Counted from the stretch's first letter, positions 1 to 5,385 are shown. The stretch is 7,194 bases of DNA from Gemmatimonadota bacterium (GCA_003221985.1 QHUQ01000112.1:1-7194); one strand, 5' to 3'. Numbers and translations: made by a program. The notes: generated from the letters alone by a model not told the origin.

Positions 1-763
1 AGCGGCAATTCTTGTCGAGGATGATCGGCTCGACTTCGTAGTCCCGCTGGAACCGCACCAGGACGTACGGGTCCGCGCCGGTCCAGGTGAAGATCGACTG
101 CTCGTCGTCACCGACCGCGAAGAAGTTGCCATGCGGTGCGGCGAGCTGCTTCAACAAGTCATACTGGACTGCGTTGACGTCCTGAAACTCGTCCACGAGG
201 AGATAGTCAAACCGGTCCGCGATCCGATCGGCGAGCGGCGCGGCTTTCGTGATCAGCTCGTCGAAGTCGACCATGTTGCGATGGGCGAGCCAGGCGCAGT
301 ACTCGCGGAACAGCCGGGCTTCGTCCGGCTGGAGCTTGTAACCCTGCAGCCGGTGCCGACCGAAGCGGTTGAGGATGCCGCCGCGCCGCTCGGCCGGCAC
401 GCGCAGCCGGCCGAGCACGACGCTCTGGTACAGGTCGTCGGCGACGCCGAATCCCTTCTTCAAGCCCGCTGCGTCGACGTGGTCGCGCAGCAGCGCGAGG
501 CACAGCGCGTGGATCGTGCCCCGCGTGATCGCCTCCGCGCGCTCGCCCAGCGTGTGTTTCAGCCGGGTGGCAATTTCCTCGGCGGCGCGATTGGTGAACG
601 TGACGGCGCAGATGCGGTGCGGATCGATGCCGCCGGCAATGAGGTGCTGGATTCTGGCGATGAGGCAGAAGGTCTTGCCGGCGCCGGGACCGGCGACGAC
701 GAGGACCGGGCCCATGGGTGCTTCGATGGCGCGGCGCTGCGGGGGAAGGGGGGTTAGCTCCAC
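1..763 (-). CDS. UvrD/PcrA-like superfamily 1A DNA helicase, N-terminal part (runs off left edge)
   Basis: ATP-dependent 3'-5' DNA helicase of the UvrD/Rep/PcrA family, which acts in DNA repair and replication-fork maintenance in the cytoplasm. 254 codons are visible. Motifs in order, counted from the GTG at 763: Q-motif region with PPQRRAI (7-13), Walker A GPGAGKT (25-31), motif Ia TFTNRAAEEI (55-64), motif Ib GTIHALC (82-88), DFDEL (about 165), Walker B DEFQD (191-195), motif III GDDEQSIFTWTGADP (218-232), and the start of motif IV, LDKNCR (249-254). Motif III departs from the usual SIYxWRGAD: the Arg after Trp is Thr. The Tyr of motif IV NYRS is Cys. The 2A/2B domains and motifs V-VI lie outside the window. 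GTG at 763 is the start that best fits the usual short N-terminus; it has no Shine-Dalgarno upstream. Family assignment is very secure. Which paralogue (UvrD, PcrA, Rep or a shorter relative) cannot be decided from this half. Confidence 0.93.
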   Translation of the reverse strand, partial: MELTPLPPQRRAIEAPMGPVLVVAGPGAGKTFCLIARIQHLIAGGIDPHRICAVTFTNRAAEEIATRLKHTLGERAEAITRGTIHALCLALLRDHVDAAGLKKGFGVADDLYQSVVLGRLRVPAERRGGILNRFGRHRLQGYKLQPDEARLFREYCAWLAHRNMVDFDELITKAAPLADRIADRFDYLLVDEFQDVNAVQYDLLKQLAAPHGNFFAVGDDEQSIFTWTGADPYVLVRFQRDYEVEPIILDKNCR

Positions 764-770
764 GAGGTCT

Positions 771-776
771 ATGATA
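771..776 (-). promoter_or_regulatory. possible -10 element of the helicase gene (leaderless start)
   Basis: Reading leftward, TATCAT (5 of 6 to TATAAT) ends 7 bases before the GTG at 763, so transcription would begin at or next to the start codon. No convincing -35 hexamer lies 16-18 bases upstream, where the heptad hairpin sits. This is an inference from spacing alone. Confidence 0.35.
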
Positions 777-782
777 AGAACA

Positions 783-846
783 CGGGATGCGGGATGCGAG
801 ACGCGGGATGCGTGGTGCTTTGTCGCATCCCGTATCCCGCATCCCG
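783..846. repeat. hairpin of 7-bp units: inverted repeat between antiporter and helicase genes
   Basis: The left arm holds four head-to-tail heptads starting at 784, 791, 798 and 805. Three are exactly GGGATGC and the third in order is the variant GAGACGC. The right arm holds three heptads in the opposite sense starting at 825, 832 and 839: GCATCCC, GTATCCC, GCATCCC. The inner 9 bases pair perfectly (804-812 with 824-832) around an 11-base loop. The outer 13 bases also pair perfectly (783-795 with 834-846). The arms can also slip by 7 bases, giving alternative stems. It starts directly behind the antiporter stop codon at 848, so it would fold at the 3' end of that mRNA, and it ends about 20 bases before the helicase start. 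There is no clean T-run after the stem on the minus strand, so a rho-independent terminator is not established. It may be a dispersed repeat of this genome. Confidence 0.75.
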
Positions 847-847
847 C

Positions 848-2119
848 CTACCGAAAGAACACCACCGCCACCAGAACAAACAGCGGTAACAGGATCCCGC
901 AGCTATACAGCATATATCCAAAGAACGACGGCATCGTCACGCCGTTCTCCTGCGCAATCGCGCGCACCATGAAATTCGGCGCGTTGCCGATATAGGTGTT
1001 CGCGCCCATCAACACCGAGCCGGTCGAAATTGCGGCGAGGAGCTTGGCGCTGCCGGGATCGAGCACGAGGGCGCCGATGAACGGGCCGTGCGGCGGCAGT
1101 CCCTGCAGCCCGGCGGCGCTCGACGCGAAGACGAGATAGGTCGGCGCATTGTCGAGCACGCTCGACAGCGTGCCGGACGCCCAGAAGAAGTGCGCCGGCT
1201 TGCTCAGCCAGAATCCCGGGCCCCGAGCCCAGATATTGAGCATCTCCAGCACCGGCGCCATCGTCACGAAGATCGCCGCGAAGAGTATCGCCACCTCGAT
1301 GATCGGCCCGAACGTGAAGGCGTTACGCTCGCGGTTTTCGCGCGACGTCCCCATGTAGGCGATCACGGTGATCATCACGATCGCCAGCTCTTGAATGCCG
1401 GGGTCCCACGGCGCGCCGCGCGTCGCCGCGATGCCGGCGCCGAGGATCGTCGCGAGGACGCCGATGAGTCCCACGATCGAGAGGGCGCCCCGCACCCGCA
1501 GCGGCTCGTGAATCAGCTCCTTCTCGTCAGGCTCGTGCGCCCACCGATCCCAGACGTTGAACACAATCAACAGGATGCCGTTGACCAGCAGCCACTGCGG
1601 CCAGAGGCGCAGCGTCCAATCGAACGGGACGCCCTTGAGGAAGCCCAGCAGCAGCGGCGGGTCGCCGATGGGCGTGAGCAGGCCGCCGCAGTTGGCTACA
1701 ATAAAGATGAAGAAGATGACGATGTGGGCGACGCGCTTGCGGGCCTTGTTGGCACGCAGCAACGGCCGGATCAGGAGCACCGAGGCGCCGGTGGTGCCGA
1801 GCAGGTTGGCGAGCACGGCGCCGAGCCCCAGCATCCCGGTATTGACGAGCGGCGTGCCGGAGAGGGAGCCCTGGATGTGGATGCCGCCGGTGATGACGAA
1901 CAGCGCGCCGATGACGACGATAAAGCCGAAATACTCGTGCAACTTCTCGATGAGGGCCTGCGGTGCGGCAATGCCGAGATAGATCAGGATCGGAAGTGAC
2001 ACGACGAACGCGACGATGGCCTTATTGCGGTTGTGATGCCACCACTGCGGCGTGACGAGCGGCGCCAGCGCGATGGCCAGCAACAGGACCACGAAGGGCA
2101 GGGCAGTGGCGAGAATCAT
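848..2119 (-). CDS. Sodium:proton antiporter, ion transporter (ArsB/NhaD/CitMHS-like) superfamily
   Basis: Integral inner-membrane protein of 423 residues with about eleven or twelve hydrophobic segments spread over the whole length. It most resembles the bacterial family annotated as putative sodium:proton antiporters within the ion transporter superfamily (NhaD/CitMHS-like), which would exchange Na+ for H+. Visible signatures are the N-terminal segment with a WW pair (26-27), a first re-entrant-loop motif with NCGGLLTPIGDPPLL (143-157), and in the second half LDNAPTY (322-328) and GANTYIGNAPNF (372-383). These repeated N/G/P-rich hairpins, one set in each half, are typical ion-binding elements of the superfamily. 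Length is normal and the gene looks intact. The ATG at 2119 overlaps the stop of the RES toxin gene as ATGA, a 4-base overlap, and no good Shine-Dalgarno is seen, so translation is probably coupled to the toxin. Substrate is inferred from family; other cations or organic anions are possible. Confidence 0.85.
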   Translation of the reverse strand: MILATALPFVVLLLAIALAPLVTPQWWHHNRNKAIVAFVVSLPILIYLGIAAPQALIEKLHEYFGFIVVIGALFVITGGIHIQGSLSGTPLVNTGMLGLGAVLANLLGTTGASVLLIRPLLRANKARKRVAHIVIFFIFIVANCGGLLTPIGDPPLLLGFLKGVPFDWTLRLWPQWLLVNGILLIVFNVWDRWAHEPDEKELIHEPLRVRGALSIVGLIGVLATILGAGIAATRGAPWDPGIQELAIVMITVIAYMGTSRENRERNAFTFGPIIEVAILFAAIFVTMAPVLEMLNIWARGPGFWLSKPAHFFWASGTLSSVLDNAPTYLVFASSAAGLQGLPPHGPFIGALVLDPGSAKLLAAISTGSVLMGANTYIGNAPNFMVRAIAQENGVTMPSFFGYMLYSCGILLPLFVLVAVVFFR

Positions 2120-2658
2120 GCGCGGCTCAGAGCGCGACGCGGGATCCCCAGGGCCTCACTAGCTTCCTGGACCGCTTTGTGCCCGATCGTGAGCGGCTCG
2201 GGCTTGCCGTACTCGATCTCTCCCTGAAACACGACGATCGTATGCCAGTCGCCTGACAGCGCAGACCACCACCGCAGTCCGTGGTATCCCGCCTCGTGCA
2301 GCGCCGCGGCCACGCGCTGCGTCTTGGCAACCTCTCGGCTCGCCAACACATCCGGCGCGATCGCGTACTGCACGAGCACGGCGGGATCGCACAGATCGGC
2401 GAGCCGGATCTTCCCCACCTGGCACTCGACGAGGGCCAGTGTCTTCCCCGATTCGATCAGATCCTTGCGATCGATTTTCTGTCCGCGAAACCGCTGCAGC
2501 TTCTCCGCCACCGCATGCACCGCCGTCTCGGCCAGATACACGACCAGCTTGCCGGCGACGTCGAACCGGCCGGAGCCTTGATGGGGATGGATGTAACTGG
2601 GAGAAAACGGCTCGCCGAGCTTCGCGCCTGGGTCCCACGGGAACACCCGCCACGGCAT
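2116..2658 (-). CDS. RES-domain toxin of a RES-Xre type II toxin-antitoxin system
   Basis: 180 residues, the usual size for a RES toxin. The family is named after conserved Arg, Glu and Ser. Here the core reads GRF with Arg31, then VYLAET with Tyr41, then Glu52 in the following helix, an RLADLCD strand (85-91), and Ser132 in GLRWWSALSG (127-136), followed by a W-x-x-I-V-V-F strand (138-144). The order and spacing fit the RES fold, which is related to ADP-ribosyltransferases. Known members either degrade NAD+ (MbcT, Pseudomonas putida Res) or ADP-ribosylate a host enzyme (ParT). Which reaction this one performs cannot be read from the sequence. The ATG at 2658 shares its A with the TGA of the antitoxin gene (TGATG), the usual coupling in these operons with the antitoxin first. 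All core residues appear present, so it is probably active. The 3' end overlaps the antiporter gene by 4 bases. Confidence 0.88.
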   Translation of the reverse strand: MPWRVFPWDPGAKLGEPFSPSYIHPHQGSGRFDVAGKLVVYLAETAVHAVAEKLQRFRGQKIDRKDLIESGKTLALVECQVGKIRLADLCDPAVLVQYAIAPDVLASREVAKTQRVAAALHEAGYHGLRWWSALSGDWHTIVVFQGEIEYGKPEPLTIGHKAVQEASEALGIPRRALSRA

Positions 2659-3011
2659 CAGGCGAAGGCGCCGGCCTTTTCAGCCTCGATCGCGGCGACG
2701 ACTTCGGAGAGGCGGCCCTGGCGGATGACGTCGATCGGCCGGCGCTCGCCGAGGTGGGCGTTCATGCCGCGCAACCATTTTGGGATTGAAGCAACGTCCA
2801 AAAACCCTTCCAGCAGCGACACGACTGTGTCCAACCCCACGAGCTGCTCCCAGTTTTGGGGCGCGGGCGCTTCGCCGCGCTTCCAGCGCACCACCGCGCT
2901 ACGGTGCACGCCGAGGCTGCGGGCCAGGTCGGCATCGTCGGGGAAGGCGAGCTTGGCCACCTGATAGCGCTGCTTCACCAGGGATTTGTTGCTGCGCGCG
3001 CGTTTGGCCAT
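2658..3011 (-). CDS. Xre/MbcA/ParS-type antitoxin of the RES-Xre system
   Basis: 117-residue DNA-binding antitoxin. A helix-turn-helix lies at about 25-46: DDADLARSLGVHRSAVVRWKRG. The C-terminal toxin-binding domain (about 55-117) has the family pattern of a helical bundle ending in W79, HLGERRPIDVI (86-96) and a G-x-L-x-x-V segment (99-104). In solved members the C-terminal tail enters the RES active site; the tail here is EAEKAGAFA. The start chosen is ATG at 3011. An in-frame TTG at 3020 would add three residues but lies inside the operator palindrome, which is less likely. There is no Shine-Dalgarno; the promoter suggests a leaderless mRNA starting at or near this ATG. It is the first gene of the leftward unit and overlaps the toxin gene by one base. 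It probably represses its own promoter through the palindrome at 3013-3030. Confidence 0.88.
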   Translation of the reverse strand: MAKRARSNKSLVKQRYQVAKLAFPDDADLARSLGVHRSAVVRWKRGEAPAPQNWEQLVGLDTVVSLLEGFLDVASIPKWLRGMNAHLGERRPIDVIRQGRLSEVVAAIEAEKAGAFA

Positions 3012-3012
3012 A

Positions 3013-3030
3013 CGCAACAATATTGTTGCG
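3013..3030. promoter_or_regulatory. perfect 18-bp palindrome, probable antitoxin operator
   Basis: CGCAACAATATTGTTGCG is an exact inverted repeat with 9-bp half-sites and no spacer. It ends one base before the antitoxin ATG and contains the proposed -10 hexamer of that gene. Such a site next to an Xre-type antitoxin is most simply its autoregulatory operator. It also sits 35 bp upstream of the divergent reductase gene, so it could affect that gene too. Confidence 0.8.
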
Positions 3031-3045
3031 CACTCGTGAAATCAA
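3017..3045 (-). promoter_or_regulatory. promoter of the antitoxin-toxin-antiporter unit
   Basis: Reading leftward, TTGATT (3045-3040; 4 of 6 to TTGACA) and TATTGT (3022-3017; 4 of 6 to TATAAT) are separated by exactly 17 bases. Only 5 bases separate the -10 element from the ATG at 3011, so the transcript would start at or inside the start codon and be leaderless. The palindrome covers the -10 region, so a bound antitoxin would block RNA polymerase. Confidence 0.55.
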
Positions 3046-3050
3046 GGGGT

Positions 3051-3056
3051 TAGATT
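3051..3056 (+). promoter_or_regulatory. possible -10 element of the YpdA-like gene
   Basis: TAGATT (4 of 6 to TATAAT) ends 9 bases before the ATG at 3066. The upstream region has only a weak -35 candidate, TTGCGC at 3026-3031 (19-base spacer), inside the shared palindrome. The AAGGGG at 3044-3049 is 16 bases from the ATG, too far to be an ordinary ribosome binding site. Confidence 0.3.
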
Positions 3057-3065
3057 CTCGCTACG

Positions 3066-4064
3066 ATGCAGCACGAAGCCGCCATCATCGTTGGCGCCGG
3101 GCCCATTGGCCTCTCCTGCGCCATCTCGGCAAAGCGCCGCGGCATCGATCCCCTCGTGATCGACGCGGGCGCGGTCGCCAATTCGATCGTCCGCTATCCC
3201 ATCAACATGACGTTCTTCACGACGCCCGAACGGCTCGAGATCGGCAATCACCCGCTCGTGTGTGCGGGGGCGAAGCCGACCCGCGAAGAGGCGCTCAAGT
3301 ACTACCGCGGCGTCGTGCGCGTCGAGGGGATCCGCGTTCGCACGTACACGAAATTGATCAACGCCCGGGAAGTGGAGACCGAGCGCGGTCGCGAGCCGAT
3401 TTCCTACGACAAGCTGGTACTGGCGACGGGCTACTTCGACCACGTCAATCGGCTCGGCGTCCCCGGCGAAGAGCTGCCGCACGTGCGTCACTACTTCGAT
3501 GAGGCGCACCTCTCCTGCGGCCTCGACGTCGTCGTCATCGGCGGCAAGAACTCGGCGGTCGAGGCGGCGCTGCAGCTGTTTCGCGCCGGCGCGCGCACGA
3601 CGATCATCTATCGAGGCAGCACGTGGCCCAAGAGCGTGAAGTACTGGCTCCGTCCCGATCTCGAAAACCGCATCAAAGCGGGCGAGATCCAGGCGAGGCT
3701 CGGCAGCCAGGTCGCCGGAATCACCGCGCGCGATGTCCTGGTGCGCGGCGCGCTCGGCAACGAAGAGCGGATTCCCGCGACCCGAGTCTACCCGTTGATC
3801 GGCTTCCACCCCGACTTCGAGCTGTTCCAGCGCATCGGCATCGCATTCGATGCCGCATCGGGACGGCCTGAGATCAATCCCGAGACGCTGGAGACCTCGG
3901 TCCCCGGCGTCTTTGTAGCGGGCAGCGTGACGGCGGGCACAAAGATTTCGGAGATCTTCATCGAGAACGGCCGTTTTGATGGAGAGAAGATCTTCGGATC
4001 AGCTTCAGAACGACAGCGTGCTCAGAGCCTATACCAAGGGATTAGAAGAGAAACGGGCGAGTAG
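3066..4064 (+). CDS. ypdA: YpdA-family FAD/NADPH-dependent bacillithiol-disulfide-reductase-like protein
   Basis: 332-residue cytoplasmic flavoprotein of the two-dinucleotide-binding-domain class, the normal length for YpdA. In Staphylococcus aureus YpdA (Bdr) reduces oxidised bacillithiol with NADPH. Visible features: FAD-binding GAGPIG (10-15); the characteristic YPINMTFFTTPE segment (about 44-55); a KPTREEALKYYRGVV stretch; the ATGYFDH flavin/NADPH hinge (about 120-126); NADPH-binding GGKNSAVEAAL (159-169); GFHPD; and a C-terminal FVAGSVTAGTK followed by IFIENGRFDG. Overall similarity is convincing. One key residue differs: S. aureus YpdA has its active-site Cys14 in GGGPCG, whereas residue 14 is Ile here. 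The only close cysteine is Cys18. The substrate is therefore uncertain and may not be bacillithiol disulfide. The gene is divergent from the toxin-antitoxin unit, and a kinase-like gene follows after 39 bases on the same strand. Confidence 0.87.
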   Translation: MQHEAAIIVGAGPIGLSCAISAKRRGIDPLVIDAGAVANSIVRYPINMTFFTTPERLEIGNHPLVCAGAKPTREEALKYYRGVVRVEGIRVRTYTKLINAREVETERGREPISYDKLVLATGYFDHVNRLGVPGEELPHVRHYFDEAHLSCGLDVVVIGGKNSAVEAALQLFRAGARTTIIYRGSTWPKSVKYWLRPDLENRIKAGEIQARLGSQVAGITARDVLVRGALGNEERIPATRVYPLIGFHPDFELFQRIGIAFDAASGRPEINPETLETSVPGVFVAGSVTAGTKISEIFIENGRFDGEKIFGSASERQRAQSLYQGIRRETGE

Positions 4065-4090
4065 TCCCTTCCCATCCGGGATACGCGGGC

Positions 4091-4096
4091 TAACTT
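4091..4096 (+). promoter_or_regulatory. possible -10 element of the kinase-like gene
   Basis: TAACTT fits TANNNT and ends 7 bases before the ATG at 4104, in the 39-base gap behind the reductase gene. The match to TATAAT is only 3 of 6 and no -35 is seen. Read-through from the upstream gene is equally possible. Confidence 0.2.
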
Positions 4097-4103
4097 GCGA
4101 CGA

Positions 4104-4823
4104 ATGTCCGAACTGCGCACCGCCCTCGCGGACGCCCTCGGCCCCCTGTATCGGATCGAGCGTGAAGTGCGCCCGGTAGGCGAGTACCGCCTGTTTGTCG
4201 CAACGCAATCCCAAAACGGCACACAACTCCTCGTCAAGGTTCTGCCCGCCGCGCTGTCGCTCGGCATCAACGATCTGCAATTCGAGCGCGCCGTCCTGCT
4301 GGTTGGTGAGCGGCTGCGGCATCCGAATCTGGTGCGGCCGCGCGGCGCCGGGCGCGCCGGCTCGTTCGTGTACCACACCCGCCCGTTCGTGCCGGGGACG
4401 ACGTTGCGCGCCTGGATCGGCAACAACGGCGCGATCCCACTCTCTCGCGCCGTCGAAATCCTGCGCGGCATCCTGAGCGGTCTCGCGCACGCGCATGGCG
4501 CCGAGATCGCGCATGGTGAGCTGAAGCCGGAGAACGTGCTGCTCGCCGACGAAGGCGTGCTCGTGGCTGATACGGGAATCGCGCCGGCACTCGGCAAGCC
4601 GGCGACGCCGCGCAACGACATGGCGGCGGTGCAGGCGCTGGCACGTGAGATGCTCACCGGCGCGAAGCCCACGATCGGCGAAGAGCCGCTGGAGCACACG
4701 CGCACGCTGCCGCTGTGGCTCGCCGAATGGATGCGCTCGCGGTGGACGGACGCGGGTCGAGCGCTCGCGGGCATGCGACCGCCACCACCTTCTAGCTCCC
4801 AATCCTCTCAGCTCTTCGCCTGA
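4104..4823 (+). CDS. degenerate Ser/Thr protein kinase (probable pseudokinase), kinase domain only
   Basis: 239 residues. The N-terminus (LRTALADALGPLYRIEREV) matches the opening of the large PknB-like kinase family of Gemmatimonadota. Kept: the ATP-binding Lys45 (LLVKVL), the probable helix-C Glu61, RLRHPNLV (70-77), LKPENVLL (140-147) with Lys141 and Asn144, Asp156 of the DFG motif, and a helix-F-like D172 with REMLTG (181-186). Lost: the glycine-rich loop (expected GxGGMxxV, here EVRPVGEYRLFV), HRD reduced to HGE so the catalytic Asp is Glu139, DFG changed to DTG, and the activation loop with its APE/SPE motif. Only 13 residues lie between DTG and Asp172, where about 40 are normal. There is no membrane segment or C-terminal sensor. 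The frame is intact, arguing for a retained pseudokinase and not a random wreck. ATG at 4104 is preferred over an in-frame TTG at 4095. The 3' end overlaps the next gene tail to tail by 32 bases. Confidence 0.8.
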   Translation: MSELRTALADALGPLYRIEREVRPVGEYRLFVATQSQNGTQLLVKVLPAALSLGINDLQFERAVLLVGERLRHPNLVRPRGAGRAGSFVYHTRPFVPGTTLRAWIGNNGAIPLSRAVEILRGILSGLAHAHGAEIAHGELKPENVLLADEGVLVADTGIAPALGKPATPRNDMAAVQALAREMLTGAKPTIGEEPLEHTRTLPLWLAEWMRSRWTDAGRALAGMRPPPPSSSQSSQLFA

Positions 4824-5346
4824 TCGCCCGCAGCCACATCCGGCGGATCAGCCCGCTACCCAACCGAATCGTCCACCAGTACAGCGCGAACTTTTTGCGC
4901 GTCGCTTCGTCCGTTGCGAAGACACGCGTTTCGGTCGTGACCACGCACATCGCCAGCGCGGCCTGTTCGATGCGGAAATCCATGACCGCCTTGGCGTAGC
5001 GCGGGCCGGTGATCGTTCGGAATTCGTCGGGGGTTGCGGGCGGTCGAGTGTGGGGTGGGCGTATAACGACGGTGCCAACAACGATCTCTCGCGGGGAGCT
5101 TGCGAGCTCGAGAAAGCCGCTGTGCAGCGCGACATCGAGGATCGGTTGATCGGGCGGGGGATTGAGAATGCCAGGCGGACCAGGCCGTCCCACGCGCCGC
5201 AGCCACGTCAAGAATCGAAACAAGCGGATCTCGCGCGCCGTAACCTCACGAATCGCGCGTAGCGCGGCATCGGCCGGCGCGAGGACGCCGATTCGATGGA
5301 CCTCCCGGAATTGCCATTGCGGAGCGAACTTGTCGATGATGGCCAC
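4792..5346 (-). CDS. conserved protein of unknown function, possibly SRPBCC/START-like
   Basis: 184 residues, no signal peptide or membrane span. I cannot name the function. The N-terminal part (VHRIGVLAPADAALRAIREV, 16-35) looks like the start of SRPBCC ligand-binding domains, where a strand with a basic or polar pattern is followed by a helix after an AP turn. A middle strand reads FLELASSPREIVVGTVV. The C-terminal half has features that look strongly conserved in similar hypothetical proteins I recall: YAKAVMDFR (117-125), TTETRV (137-142), a KKFALYWWTIRLGSGLIRR stretch (151-169) and a very basic end, RAIRRRAER (173-181). Start is GTG at 5346; an in-frame stop lies 10-12 bases upstream, so no longer version exists. 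It is convergent with the kinase-like gene (32-base overlap) and divergent from the propeller gene (52-base gap). The fold assignment is tentative; that it is a real gene is more secure. Confidence 0.72.
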   Translation of the reverse strand: MAIIDKFAPQWQFREVHRIGVLAPADAALRAIREVTAREIRLFRFLTWLRRVGRPGPPGILNPPPDQPILDVALHSGFLELASSPREIVVGTVVIRPPHTRPPATPDEFRTITGPRYAKAVMDFRIEQAALAMCVVTTETRVFATDEATRKKFALYWWTIRLGSGLIRRMWLRAIRRRAERIGS

Positions 5347-5352
5347 ATAGCC

Positions 5353-5358
5353 AATCTA
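5353..5358 (-). promoter_or_regulatory. possible -10 element of the unknown-function gene
   Basis: Reading leftward, TAGATT is followed by 6 bases and then the GTG at 5346, with no Shine-Dalgarno possible in so short a leader. The same hexamer precedes the YpdA-like gene. No -35 is evident. Confidence 0.3.
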
Positions 5359-5385
5359 GTCCTGCCGCCGGCCCCCTAACTTTTC

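Noticed and set aside
131..757. A 208-codon plus-strand open frame opposite the helicase
   Set aside because: All helicase motifs lie in the minus-strand frame; the plus-strand translation shows no recognisable pattern.
783..846. Reading the heptad hairpin as a rho-independent terminator of the antiporter transcript
   Set aside because: After the stem the minus strand continues GTGTTCTTATC, with no continuous T-run, so the standard form is not met. Listed as a repeat instead.
783..846. Reading the repeated GGGATGC units as a CRISPR array
   Set aside because: Units are 7 bp, directly adjacent, inverted between the two arms and without spacers.
1088..1999. A 303-codon plus-strand open frame opposite the antiporter
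   Set aside because: Its translation is charged low-complexity sequence and mirrors the membrane protein codons; no start signal or family features.
3012..3020. TTG at 3020 as antitoxin start, giving three extra residues
   Set aside because: It lies inside the operator palindrome and upstream of the predicted transcript start; the ATG at 3011 fits both.
3042..3809. A 255-codon minus-strand open frame opposite the YpdA-like gene
   Set aside because: It would run through the reductase's conserved motifs and overlap the toxin-antitoxin promoter; its translation looks like antisense composition.
4022..4802. Two long minus-strand open frames opposite the kinase-like gene
   Set aside because: Both have Ser/Arg-rich shadow composition, and the plus strand has a clear kinase skeleton.
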